A DNA stretch of 64,000 nucleotides, from contig OX465283.1 of the NCBI GenBank assembly GCA_949987705.1, positions 134,132,101 through 134,196,100 on the forward strand, in the 5' to 3' direction. Both the position numbers and the translations under genes were made by a program. Position 1 is the first letter of the stretch, and every line of letters starts with the position of its first letter. Of the stretch, positions 45,800-58,000 are shown piece after piece. The notes under the pieces are model-generated. The model saw nothing but the letters and a program-made list of their open reading frames with translations, did no database searches and was not told the DNA's origin. Origin of the DNA: Thereva unica. Its lineage: Eukaryota; Arthropoda; Insecta; Diptera; Therevidae.

Positions 45800-47035
45800 A
45801 ACATTATCCCTTTACTAAAAAAAATCCCTGTCTTATCTTTGAGAGCTGAATTTAGATTTATAATTCCAAAAGCATTTATGTTAGAAAAAATATTAATGAT
45901 TTTTGCAAAACTCTTAGAGACTACTACTTTGTAATATTAGTAACAATTTATTAAGTTAAACATAGGAACTACTCTGCTTGCTTATACATACCTCATTCTG
46001 CCTATTCTTTGCTTCTTTCAGGCTGCTTCGCTTCGCTTGCTTTCTACCTTATATTTTCTAAATCTTTCTTCCGTATATATTTCAAATATTAACCTTAGCT
46101 TTTCCTCTTTCACCCATTAATCAAATAAATTGCTTTAATAATCAGAACTATCGCATTATTACTTTCGGCACCTCACTAAATCCCAGAGAAAATATCACTA
46201 AACTTAGTTTCTTCAACATTCAGGCTTTAAAAATTTCATACATTGTTAGTCTCATCTTCTTTAATGAGCCTCTTCAACAAAAATATTCTTTCTCGTTCTT
46301 CTGATTCATACATCTTTATTATATCGTTGCTAATTTCACATTGTACAATTTAATATCTTCCACCATCGACAAAAATACAAATAGAAATAAAAAGTTCTTA
46401 TTGAGAGTTAAACCGCTCTTATATTTATAATATTTAAGCCATTCAATCACTAGTGTTCGTGATAGTGAAAAACAACTGTCTCGAGATTATTTAATTAATG
46501 GTACAATAAACGACTCATTTCAAAACATTTTTTAGCTATTATAAAAACTTTAGTACCATTATCTTGACTGAAAAAAATAATAATATTTTTCACAAATTTG
46601 TAAAAACTTGTATAGTTTTTATACATCTGCATTATGCATCAGAACGTTCGTCCTAGGTCTACGCCGTATTTGAAGCAGAAAATTTAAACGAGTGAGACTT
46701 GTTGTTTCTCTCTTAGAAACAGCGGAAAATAGAGCTCTAATATATCCATGATAGAATGCTCCTAAAAAATCTTGGAGCTCATTGAGTGTCCTGGGAGCAC
46801 TCCTTTTATTGCTATTTTTGAAGCAGTCGAAAAAGTTAAAAAAAAAACTTTCTTACTTTCCAATTTTTAGCACATGTGAATATGTGCCTTTTGGTCCTTC
46901 CAAACGCGAGTGGTTTTGCAAGGGATCCTCTAGCTAAGCAATAACCACTTCTAATAGACCGTAATCTTACGACAACGTATATGTATCTACGAGGATGATA
47001 ATAAAGTAAGTTTAGAAAGCACACACTGTGGCTCA
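45800..47035. other. Intergenic, no supported gene
   Basis: AT-rich; only short unconserved frames. Confidence 0.45.
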
Positions 47036-47047
47036 CATGGTCTAAAC

Positions 47048-47110
47048 CAGGGGTGGCCACTCTGCGGCCATTCGTGGGAAATTGTGCAGCCCGCGAGATT
47101 CACCAAGATT
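47048..47110 (+). repeat. hAT-like left terminus
   Basis: CAGGGGTGGCCACTCTGCGG is a typical hAT end (CAGxGGTxxCCA) followed by CAGCCCGCGAG. The 8 bases before it are GTCTAAAC, but I found no matching right end with that duplication, so the element may be truncated. Confidence 0.35.
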
Positions 47111-47699
47111 TGACAAAATATTTTGTACTAGAAGGTTCCAACATTTGAAAAACCAAAAAAGAGCCAGCTATGAGCAATGATTAAACTTCACAGTCTGCCA
47201 TAGAAAATTAACTCTCGGGGTGACCGGGTTTATTGATAAAAATCCAAACAACTGCTTTTCTCTGTAACAGTTCAAAATAAAGACCGCATCCGTAACAAAA
47301 TTGAATGTCATGGAGGGCAGAGAAAACAAGCCTATTTACAAGTAAGCACACTTCTTTGGTCAGCATCGAGCTAGTGTGCTATGAGTTCAGTATTCTTTTT
47401 CATAGGCTCTTTTGGTAGGGTTCTCCTCCATCTTGTTCTAGGTCCTCCAGCTTCAAGGCTTTCTTGCAGATTCTAGTCAAGCCCCTGTTTGGCTAGTTTC
47501 TCATTTGCCCCTCGCAGGGTGTGACCATTACAATACCTTTTCCTTAGCATGATTTCTTCATCTATCCTTTCTTGGCCGAAAATTGAAATTGTAATTTTAT
47601 CGTACCGGCAGATATTTAGGATGAAAACTAGAAGACGCCTTGTGATAAATTGAGATCCACTTTCCATGTTTCGCAAACGTATAAAAGAATGGCCTTAAC

Positions 47700-48860
47700 C
47701 AATGTTAAGTTGTAAGTTTTGTAATTTGTGGTCTGGGACAAGGTGGTGAAACTTGGATTCATTTTTAACTGCGAATTTACGAAAAAAGAATCGCGCCACC
47801 TTGTCTGACGAAAACTTGCACCACCAATTACCCTACATTTCTCCTGGTCTCTTAAAAATGCTCATACCTCGTATATTGCCTATTTTAACTCATATTCTCA
47901 ACTTTTGCCTCACTGTACCAAAGTTTCCCTCGACTTGGAAGCACGTTTTAATCATACCCATTCCCAAGTGCCCTTCTCCTACCTGTCCCTCCGATTTTCG
48001 GCCTATCAGTATTATTCTATTTCTGGCAAAGCTGCTTCAAAAGTTGATGGGTACTCAAATAATTGTGTATTGTGAGCGTCTCAAACTTATAAACATAAAT
48101 ATGGCAATCTGGCTTTCGTGAAAACCACAGCCTTCAATCAGTCCTGCTTCTTCGAAAACTGGCCTCACAAACACGTTTTGTGCTTTCTGCCCCTTAGTTT
48201 TTTCCAATTTTCTTATCTAACCGCTCCTCCAAGGCTCCAATCTTGGGCCTTTTTTATTCAGTAATTTTTACTAACGATATTCTAAGATTCATATGCAGGC
48301 AGACGATGCGCAGCTTTATTTGCCTACGCCAGGAGAAGAAATAGATATAAGTATATGTGAGGTAGCTTGCTGTTGAGTTGCGTTATGTATCTTACTGGTC
48401 GACAGCTAAATCCTTCGAGATCCCAGTCTACTGAAATTTCATCTCTCTCACTCTGCTACTGCTCGTTCTGACATTTCTCTCTCTGCTCTCAAAAACTTGA
48501 AGTTAAACAATATCTCCCTATGGTGTAGAAATAGTGGCAGACCCATCACTTAACATCGGAGACAGAGCACAGTTTCCTCCACGATCGACCCTTGAGACAC
48601 ACCCAAAGAATGAAGAAGCCCTGACAAAATTGTTTAATTTGTGATTTGTCACCGAAAATCCTATACTGACAACACCAGATTAGCCCGCTTGTCACATTCC
48701 CTCTGTCTCCAGCCCTTTTCACGCATTCTACAAACTAGGAATTCGTTCATAAAGAGAACAACGCAAGTGTGGAACAATCTTACACAATCTGTATTTGTGA
48801 ACTCCTAGAACATCCAAGAATTCGCACGTATGGTTCTACGTCTCCTCAAGCCTGTTCGCT
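47700..48860 (+). pseudogene. Jockey/CR1-like LINE ORF2 remnant
   Basis: 47753-48121 is open and reads LPYISPGLLKMLIPRILPIL, FCLTVPKFPSTWKHVLIIPI and PSDFRPISIILFLAKLLQKL, the start of the RT domain (x-P-x-x-W-K-x-x-x-I-x-P-x-x-K...YRPIS...K). Then follow LLQGSNLGPFLFSVIFTNDI (QGSxLGPxLF) and a decayed catalytic box RQTMRSFIC (about 48300), where Asp-Asp is lost. The tail RNSFIKRTTQVWNNLTQSV lies at 48740-48800. Non-functional; truncated by the MITE at 48850. Confidence 0.65.
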
Positions 48861-49315
48861 TACTTAAAATGGGATCCCTCGGGATCCCGAGATTTTCGAC
48901 AATAAAGTTGAAGAGTGGGGATAAAAATATGAAAGTAAGCGAACACCTTCTGGGCTGTTTTTGGCAAATCTAACCTAGAAATCACTTGGGTCTTCAAATT
49001 AATGACATAAAGCTATTGAAACTAATAATTTATGCATGAAATTATTTAAAATCTTGTTACTAGGCACCAAATAAAGAACTTATTTTCATCAAGTCGTAAT
49101 CGTTTTGGTTTAACATGATAATTGACAGTTCCATTTGACAATTCAAATACACTACAAACAGCAATCCACAATCGCCGGGACTCAAAACTTCTGGCACAAA
49201 TTGGCAAGAGGGGAAGCGAAAATTTCCCCTCTTTTTCGAGCCCGAGAAAGTAAGCGAACACGAAATTGGCGCAAATGGGATCCCGAGGGATCCCATTTGG
49301 AGTAAACGAACAGGC
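48850..49315. mobile_element. MITE with GCCTGTTCG ends and internal GGGATCCC palindromes
   Basis: The left GCCTGTTCGCTTACTTAAAA and the inverted right GCCTGTTCGTTTACTCCAAA begin the arms. Each is followed by TGGGATCCCTCGGGATCCC, which is itself palindromic. GTAAGCGAACA recurs twice inside (48936 and 49253). No clear target duplication. It interrupts the C-terminal LINE tail. Confidence 0.65.
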
Positions 49316-49442
49316 TTCTCTTTTAACACCATCCTTAACCACAAGCCTATTGTATCCTTTGAACGAAACGAACTTTTCTACTACACATTGCAGTATAACA
49401 TGACCACCAACATGACGGACCGGTCGATAATACAAAAATTGA

Positions 49443-49952
49443 TTGTGGAGCCACATAAACGAAATGTGCACCACTTTGGCTTCTAAAGTGTTTTCTTCAA
49501 GCTATCTCTGCCTTTGGCTACTTCTCTTCACTACTTCTTTACTGTCGTGCTGTTGTCTTTTGAAATTAGCGTTCTTTAGTACAGTGGTCTCCAAAGCGTT
49601 GTACACAGAAAATACTAGGCAGTACGCCAAACTTCTCTTCAAAGTACTATATGCCCTTTTCTTTCTTTTTCAAACTGGCGGCTATCTTAATGGTTCACGG
49701 GGATTCCGAGTTACAGGGCTAAATCGTACAAGTTCCGAGTACGGCTTTAAAAATCGAACAACCATTGAAGCTGACATCTTTTTGGCCTTGGTTTGTTCCA
49801 GCGTTCGCCTCCATGATTGTCCATCTTGTCTTTTCAGTTTCCAGTCTTACGAAGAAAAAGAAATGATCATCTATGTCAATGCTGTCAGAGTTGGACGATA
49901 TCACACAACAATTCGCATGGTGTTAATATCGCGGAGTAATGGAGCCTTTTAA
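49443..49952 (+). CDS. Unrecognised 169-codon frame
   Basis: The longest open frame of the 49.3-52.3 kb stretch. The first 75 residues are rich in Leu, Cys, Ser and Phe with a hydrophobic run; the rest is mixed. I see no known motif, no obvious splice partner and no flanking repeat. Such a hydrophobic start can come from T-rich sequence by chance. It may be spurious. Confidence 0.12.
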   Translation: MWSHINEMCTTLASKVFSSSYLCLWLLLFTTSLLSCCCLLKLAFFSTVVSKALYTENTRQYAKLLFKVLYALFFLFQTGGYLNGSRGFRVTGLNRTSSEYGFKNRTTIEADIFLALVCSSVRLHDCPSCLFSFQSYEEKEMIIYVNAVRVGRYHTTIRMVLISRSNGAF

Positions 49953-49959
49953 CAGCTAC

Positions 49960-52260
49960 AAAAAATATGCCAGAGTATCGAGTCCGGCGCAGGGTTCAAT
50001 CTGGCTGGCAATGGTACGAGGTGACTCCTGCGGCGACTTCTGCTTCACCTAAAGTAAACTCTCTGTGAATGGGCAACAGTTTCTGAAGGTAGTGAGGCAA
50101 TATTTGTTTCACTTTTGCATGATTAAGATACACATTGCTTGCATCTCATATCGTTCAGCCCAATCTCATGTCCTTTCGCATACAGAGCCATGAGAAACAC
50201 GTTCCTTGCTTTGCCTTTACAACCTATTATATAAAGTAGAGTTTTAGAATGGGTTATTGCGGGGACAGCCGAAATACGCTAATTTTCAACTAGCGCTTGA
50301 CCCCCAACGGTTCGTCGAAGAAATAAACCTAAGTATGGGAACAAATGGGAAAACTGAAAACCCGGAGGCTTGACCCCCAAAACTCAAAGATTAAATCTAA
50401 GAGTTTACCGCAAAACTGACGAATGCTTATAGCACAAAGGAAATTAGTACTTCAAAGATTTGCTTTACATGATTTGTTTTATTCATTTTAACGCTTTGCT
50501 TACCAACTATTCGCTTTTAGCTATTTGCTTATGTATATTACTCCGATGATTTTTTTAGCAGGTCGTGGTTAGTAACTTATGTTCTTCTAGACTTTTCAAA
50601 GCTTTTATTTTCAAATATATATCTTCGAAGAAACATAATCTTTCCCTCCTACTATTATTTTTCATAGTTAAAAATCATTAATTCTTCTGCTTAATTATAT
50701 AATTTTATACATTCCAAATAATTTGTTATTTGTAAGAAAAAAATGCCTTAATTTATGTTTTGTTTACAATAAACCGGAAATTATTACAAATAAATACTGT
50801 AAAAAATTACAATTACATTTTTTTTATTGTACCAAAAAGACAATGGCTTGAGGTATTTTTAACATACAAAACCTGCTTTTTTAATTTAAAAAGATTAATT
50901 TTCAGAGAATGTGGAACTTTTTTATGGGACAAACCGCACATAAAATGCGATCAACCCACAAGAAACAAGATAACCAGAAAATAATAATAAGAAGAAAAAA
51001 AGATGAAAATTTTGTAATTTAAATACTCGTAAACTTTGGCCCAGATATTTTAAACAAAGAATATATAGACCAGACCAGATGATGTAGATGAAATTGGTCT
51101 ATTATATAAAGATCAACAGATATAGGTACATCAAGGTATCGATGACAGTAGATACGTATCAAATATTCTGAAGATCTTAAACCATAATAATTAATCGCGC
51201 GCCCACGAAAGCAACTTTCTATTTCATAATGCATCTTGAGGTGATTGGGCCAAAGAAAATATGAAAAAAGAAATTTGATCTTAAAATTGATTAAGCAACC
51301 GCGCAATCACTTTTGATTATTATTGTACTTGCGAAATGATTTTTAATTTTTTTTTTCGCTGGTTGTTCATTGTATTCAAATTTACCCAGAAAAAGTTGTC
51401 TAGTAATTTTAATAAATTACACCTTAGTGATTAATTTACTTTTTTTTAACGAGATAACAAAATCACTTCGCTACATCTTAATTCTGCTAATGCCCCACTC
51501 ACCTTTAACAATTTCTTTGTCTACCTTCAATCACACGATTCTTCTGCACCATCTTCATTCAATGGTAAAAAAAGTCTGATTAAAAGACTTAAAATTCCTT
51601 CATTTTTTTCCATCATCCAAAATCCCCATGCTTTGGTTTGGATGTTTTTTTTTTGTGTGTGGATTCTTTTAAATTTATTTATTTCCACAAAAATTATGCT
51701 GTTTTGGAACGAGTAGAAAGTTTCTTAATTTGGGAATGATTCGCCAGGTTACTAATCAGGTAAAAGCCTTCACACTTAAATTATTTGCATAATGACTTGA
51801 AGGAAGCTAAATTATTTTTAAATGCTTTGCAAATTATGGTGAGTTTTTATGCCGGGTCTTGCCATGCCATGGAATTAAGTCTTATTAATAAAAAAATGTT
51901 TGGGGTGTGTTTAATTAATTACGGGGATTGTGCCATTTATAAGAAATTTTAATATGTATGAATTACATTCATGAATTAAATAAGGGCATTAAGTCATATG
52001 CTTTTCCACGTCCACTAAGGATATGTAGATTCATTCATCTTTTAATACACGTAATGGAACAGTAAGTTTCTTTACATATAACTATTTTTTTGATACGTTA
52101 CAATCATTCACTATAATTTGATGCAACAATTTATAATAAAAAAAATCAGCGGCCTCCAGAAGGCCTACTCAGACAAATCTCAAATAAAGGCCAGATTACA
52201 TCCCAGCCTCAAAGTGGAAGCGCAAATCTGAACTCCTTTATCGCATAGTAGATAGTATGG
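49960..52260. other. Intergenic, no supported gene
   Basis: AT-rich throughout, with T- and A-runs. Frames are short and show no family signature. Confidence 0.45.
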
Positions 52261-52274
52261 TTCTGTCTCTGTTT

Positions 52275-53410
52275 CAGGGGCGGCGCTTTCCGGGCGCAAT
52301 TTGTCGGGGGCGCAATTTCAGAAATTATGATTTAAAAAGAACTCAAAAATTTGAAGAAAAAAAAAAAAAAAAAACGAATTCTCACGGGTGCAAGAAATAG
52401 CACAAATTTACTCTGTTTCTGACTCTGTACTTTATCATGCAAGAACTTTCTTCTCGTGCAGGAAGTTACCAGAGATTTTAGCTACGAGATTTGAGAAATT
52501 CGGGAAAAAGTCTCTCATTTATTTGGAGAACTTATTGAAAATTCTGTAAAAAGCGCCATATTCCCTCACACAAAGGAAAAAGTGTTCCGATGGCTCTGTA
52601 TTTCTTATTGCTACAATGCTTGATATAAATTTGAGGGCGCTGTTGCTGCACTTTTAAATTCTTTTTCAAGAACTGTTGAAAGATGCAATTGAACGAAATG
52701 AGAAGAACAAAACTTCTTGTGGCGAGAAATCTTTAATTGCCCTTTTTTATTTGTTCCTTTATACCCCGGCTTCACTGGCCTCAGTTCAATAAAATTCAAT
52801 TCAGCCCATATAAGTGGGTTCACCAGCTGGCATTATCATTTCTTGCTTGAAACTGTTGTTTTTTCTCTAGAAATGCAAAAGCTCACTGGAATGATATTCC
52901 ATTACTAGAGTTGATTACTCTTTTTTTAGCGAGCTTTTACGTTGAATCTCAATTGCATGTTCTGTTGCGCGATCTCAAGCTTTATTATTCCGGAGTGCAG
53001 TTCAATATGTGATAATGTATGGAAACTTAGGGAAAAATTGAAGTTCAGTACACCAATTTTATTGAATTTTCGCGGTTCGGCCGATGAAACTGGTGTAATA
53101 CTGTCTAACAATCTGTCGATCGTCTGTAATCTGTTCATTCCCTTGGAAAATTCGATGAAAAATCGCATGAGTTTTCACAAAAGCCAACTTTTCCAACAAA
53201 CTATTCGTTAGAATGCTTGGGTTTGTTGTTATTGCTTTTAAATATTAATTCCCCTTCTGCCATCCCTATTCTTTTTTCCTACCAAAAGGAAGACAAAAAA
53301 TAGCAAAAACTATACAACTGTCAAAAAGTTGATTCAAAAATTCCGTGAAAGCTTATGGGGCGCAATATGGCATAGTGCACCGGGCGCAAAAACTTCAAGC
53401 GCCGACCCTG
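52275..53410. mobile_element. hAT element (1,136 bp) with exact 8-bp TSD
   Basis: The ends CAGGGGCGGCGCTT and (inverted) CAGGGTCGGCGCTT differ at one base, and CTCTGTTT is duplicated exactly at 52267-52274 and 53411-53418. The termini and inner phrases GGGCGCAATTT and TGCACCGGGCGCAAAAAC match the 234-bp copy at 7443. No transposase ORF is visible. Its middle contains a repeat shared with 39.4-39.9 kb, which may be part of the family or a nested insertion. Confidence 0.85.
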
Positions 53411-53879
53411 CTCTGTTTCACCAAAGTGGCAACAGAAAACGGCAGGCTCAATGTGGAGCTCTATTCTACTTTACGAATGCGTTAAATTTAAGTATGTTAA
53501 TGCCTACTAGATGTCACTTTCGCGGTTTCTTGTGGTTTTGTTAGAAGATTTTGCATGTTTACCTTGTTTTCGAAAGTTTAAAAAATCAAAAACGAAATGT
53601 GGAAATGTTTGAAACTAATAAAAAGGCTTTGTAGCTCATTAAATTGTTTTCTTGAGTGTTAAAAAGTTTACGTTTGGCAGTTGTAAAAAGTTTTGAGCTT
53701 TCGACGAAACTTTGCCCTTGTATTTTGTACAGGGCCACTTTGTTCTTCTACTTTGAGTCTGGGATGTAAACTCCCGTTGAAGGTGAAATTTTATGTTCGT
53801 TAAGAAGCAGTTGATGAAAATATGGTAATAAAAAGATGCATATAAAATACTGTTCACGCTTAGGAAAATTTTTTAAATG

Positions 53880-55130
53880 GAATTGAAACTCAAATGGACC
53901 AAAGACAACTATGGCTTAGAGTTAAGTTACTTAATGGTCAAAGAGCAGCAGCAAGCCCGTACTCCCTCACTACCGAGACAGGTCTAATCGTCCACTCGGA
54001 AAAAATAGCGACGATATTTGCTGCATACACCAGCGAATACTCTTTATTATCATCAACAGAACCTCGCTTCCAGTTCAAGAGTACTTAGCAAATCAGGCAA
54101 ATTAAGTCTTTAAAAACATAGTCCTACCTTTTGACTTGGAGGATTTTAACTGTACGTTAAAAAACTTTAAAGATACTACACCTGGATCAGATAGCATCAC
54201 TTACAACATGCTTAAGCAAGCACCCTTAACATGGCATCTACGATACCCGAGACTGATAAATGAGATTATGGACACTGGAACCTTCCCATATTACTGTAAG
54301 ATTGCCAAATTAGTTCCGATCCACAAAAATCAAAACCCCAGGCCACTGTAGGTACTGTAGATCTATCTTCCTAGACTGAAAATGCAAGTTCCCTCCCAAG
54401 GTTATAACACTAATAAATTTGTACATGTCAAAAAGGTCAGTGAAACTGCTTATAAATGGACACTGTAATGAAAGAACACCAATTCACAAAGGACTCCCAC
54501 ACGATTCTCTATTGCCAGTGAATTTCTTTAAAATCTTTATAGACTCGTTAGCGCAAAGTCTTGCAACAATTCAAGGAAAAAGATTCTGGATATATGTCGA
54601 CAATATAATTTTACACATTAAAGGGAAAATACATGCGATACAAGAAAACCTGAACCTTGCAAATATGGCGACATTAAAGAATGGGCAGATTGTAGATCCA
54701 CTATTATATCAAAGGGGAAAACCGAAGCTCTACATATTTGCAGACTTAACTCTAGCTGAATAACTCTTCATGGTAAAGCACACAACTGCAAACCATCTAC
54801 CATCAAATACTAGGGTAACATATTTCTAGAAGACATGCAGAAAAACGTACGAGAACCCACAGAAAAAATCCAAAATCCAAACAATCTGCTTAAGGCCATC
54901 TGCAAAAGCAAAAGTGGACCTCCAATCAACCTTGCATGTGAGATTGCAAAACAAATTATTATTGGGGTGATAGACTACGGACGGCAAATCTATGGTCGTT
55001 CGTCAGCTACAAAATTTAGTGAAAGCACAAAACACCACTCTACTACAAAGCATGCCGTTAAGAGTGCGGATGGAAGGCTGCAGGGCAGCCACGAGGAGCA
55101 ACTCCAAAGATGAAGAGACTACTTCTTCGC
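53880..55130 (+). pseudogene. LINE RT remnant
   Basis: Frames in order: MDQRQLWLRVKLLNGQRAAA (about 53894), FKDTTPGSDSITYNMLKQAP (54170-54225; the x-PGxDxIxxxxL block), YCKIAKLVPIHKNQNP (54292-54340), GLPHDSLLPVNFFKIFIDSL (about 54490-54550; GxPQGSxLSPxLFxxxI), IYVDNI (54590; the YxDD box with Asp-Asp read as Asp-Asn), then LLKAICKSKSGPPINLACEI and IIIGVIDYGRQIYGRSS (54880-55000). The catalytic pair is damaged and stops interrupt the frame. Confidence 0.65.
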
Positions 55131-55233
55131 TGCCCTGACGGACTTACACAGGAACCTCAGGAAACCAACAACAATGCACAGCCAATAAGAATCACCACCC
55201 GGGCCCCATCCAAGACGAAAATAGTAACCGTAA

Positions 55234-55626
55234 TGCCGGGTTTTCATTAGTAGAATTAGTGGTAGAGTATACTGGGCGAGTACTAACTATCTTGAGGACT
55301 CGCTTAATGAAAACGAAAGTGGTAGAGTAGAGTACTTGATTACAGTAGAGTAGAGTGGGATAGCACCGTGGTAAAGTTACTCTACTAGTTCTGTCCCCCA
55401 CCACTGCTTTCCACTCTAACAGTGAATGAAAACAGTGTTGAGATAGTCGAGCATACAAGAAATTCGTGGCATTAAAGTATTTAGTGTGCTGTCATTACCT
55501 TCTGCACCATACTATTTTCAATTTAAGTGAAAACGGGTACTCTACCAAAATAAGTAGAGTAGAGTTAGCTCGGCTTAAAAGTACGCCAGTTACTCTACCA
55601 CTAATTCTACTAATGAAAACCCGGCA
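55234..55626. mobile_element. MITE (393 bp), TAA target duplication, PIF/Harbinger-like
   Basis: Inverted repeats of about 36 bp starting TGCCGGGTTTTCATTAGTAG appear identical by eye and are flanked by TAA at 55231-55233 and 55627-55629. The interior repeats GTGGTAGAGTA/TACTCTACCAC many times in both directions. No ORF. The TWA-type TSD suits PIF/Harbinger. The TIR identity marks a young copy. Confidence 0.8.
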
Positions 55627-56269
55627 TAATTCATGCGATGGCCAATGGTAAAGTAGCTGGGAAAGATGGCATCCCGCCAGAATTATTGAAAGCCGACTCA
55701 AGCCACATAGCAGATGCGCTTCAGCCAATCCTGGAAATAGCATGGAACACCTGTACCTTTCCGGAGGATTGGACCGAAGTTATCATATTCAAAATACCAA
55801 AATATGCGACAACTGGAGAGGCATCTGTTTGCTATCTAGACTGGCAAAATTTTGTCCCATATATTACTATCTAGGACAAGTGAGGCAGTAGACAGAACGC
55901 TTAGGAGGCCGCAGGCCGGATTCAGGAAGGTCCGCTCCTGTATTGATCATATTAACATCTTGAGAATAATAGTGGAGCAGTCTACTGAATTCCGATCCCC
56001 CTTTATCTTGCTTTCGTAGGCTATGAAAAAGCGTTCAACTCGTTTATAGGAGCTTCATTTGGCAGGCACTACGGCGACGTGGACTGCCTGATAAAACAAT
56101 AGAATTGATAAAAGCCCTTTATAACAATTCCAAATGCAGAGTTCTCCATAATGGAAAATTATCCGACAGCTTTTAGGTGAACTCAGGAGTACGACAAGGA
56201 TGCTCACTTTCGCCTTTACTATTTCTTATAGTAATAAATGACATCCTCGTCGGCGCTCTAGATAGTAGT
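55627..56269 (+). pseudogene. RTE-like LINE RT remnant, cut by MITE and LTR element
   Basis: Reads MANGKVAGKDGIPPELLKAD then AWNTCTFPEDWTEVIIFKIP (55638-55800), VGYEKAFNSF (about 56015-56045; the DYxKAFDS block), VNSGVRQGCSLSPLLFLIVI (56178-56240) and NDILVGAL. It stops at about 56270 where the LTR element probably begins; the YxDD block expected next is absent. Several frameshifts. Confidence 0.65.
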
Positions 56270-58000
56270 GTACCAGCATAATGGCGCGATAAAAATAGTG
56301 GGCGCCACTTATGCGAGGTATTACCCCCTTAGCCACAAGCCCGGAAAAGCATGACCAAGGAGCCAATACCATACATAAGAAATGAGAAGAAAATCCGGAA
56401 CTCCTACGCCGGCCACACGGAGTTATCTAGCTCGCCGGAGGGGTCGTGGGGTGTGTGGCCGGGGCTTACCGCGGTTGGTTCACCACTTACCTGTGCCAGT
56501 GAAATCTTGAATTCCACCTCCATCCTTCGCCGGACATCACCTGAGCCTCGTCAAACCCTGAAAAGAAATGATTCCCCCTCAACCATTCCACAAAAAAAAT
56601 TTACCACCTGGACATTCTAATATTTACAATACTTTATTAAATCTGTAAACCTCAACACAAACATTACATTGGAACCTTAACAACCACGACACTGATTAGT
56701 TGCCCGTGTCAAATATTAACAATTAAGTGATCAAATTCAAAACATAAGGGTTACGTTATTTTCGGGACATGTGCATGAAGGACAACAATAAAGCGCGCAG
56801 TACTGGCCAATACTCCTCGCTTTGTACAAACGAGATTACAATCAACAGAATCACTTAGAGGAAAAAACACATTTCCCGGAACCAACAAAGAACAAAATAT
56901 TTCTGACAAGGGGCAACACAAATTCACAAATAATTAAAAAGAATATTATAAAGTTAATACTAACTACTATTAAAATTATTATTTTAGTAATAAATTTTTT
57001 TTTAAATTAAAGCAAAAAGAAAATTGTTTTCGTTATTTTATTTTGTGTAATTTTTTTGTGTGGTTTTTTTTTTCTCTGATCCAGCTGGTGTGGATGCACT
57101 ATAGGTATTGCTTAATTACCTGACTATCGAACGGTATATCAATTGGTAGTAATGAAATATACAGTTCCTCCTTTATACTAGTGTCTGCTGTTTGATAAAC
57201 GTCATCTAATTTTCCGGCAACTTTTTTTCTATTTAAACCATATTCGCGTAATTTTGGATAATCTTCGGTCTGTTCTCCATCCCCCCTCGGTCTTCTGATT
57301 TTATACCTGTTACTTAGTCCACCAACTCTCCATTGCCTTCAGCCATTTCTCTACACGTTTTTCTCGTTTTTTTCTGAAATTTTGGTGACAGATAAACGAA
57401 GAGTATTATAAACACAGGGTCTTTCCCCTTAAATAAATAAAACAGTTTGTACAGATTAACACCAATCCGCAATTTTTTAAAAAAAATTCTAATCACGTAA
57501 AACACACTCTGAAATATGTATATCCGGAGTTATTAACTACAGGGCAACACGCAATTTTTGTATTGCTGGTATCCTTTTCGGTACTTTCAAATTTCTCCAA
57601 ATCCTTTTCTGATTTGTTAAATTTTTTCCTTTTTTCTTCTTATTTTTTTTTGTATTTTCGACTAGAATTCACCGCACCGAAATAGTCCTGATTGTTGCTA
57701 ATTCGAAACGAAATTGTTATTTTTTGGCAAATGAACTGAATAATGAAGGTTTTTGTCTTCCAGCCAGTCGTATGTGTTCAAAAACTGATTTTTTCCTTTT
57801 TTATTTAATCTTAAATTAAATTTTTCCCGAACACAAACTTTTTGCCGGACAAAAATCTCTCTACGTCAAAATTCGAACTCCTTTTTCTGTTTTTTTTTCA
57901 TTTCTCCCCGCCTACCTTTTTGTTCCCAACCAACTACTCGATTTTCTTCCCCACAGTAATTTTTAGTCAAGTAGATTTTTAGGCAAAACTGACCGTTACA
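56270..58000 (-). repeat. Candidate 3' LTR of the Ty3/gypsy element
   Basis: On the minus strand a segment starting TGTAACGGTCAGTTTTGCC (58000) and ending ATTATGCTGGTACA (56270) has the TGT...ACA ends of an LTR. It follows pol by about 690 bp, contains AATAAA (56633-56638 on the minus strand) in a suitable place for polyadenylation, and its far edge coincides with the break in the LINE. The 5' LTR is not in the window, so the pair cannot be compared. The length of about 1.7 kb is unusual. Confidence 0.35.

Noticed and set aside
47048..47490. A complete hAT element from 47048 to a CCCCTG at 47481-47486
   Set aside because: The right end does not match the left beyond CAGGGG and no 8-bp duplication was found.
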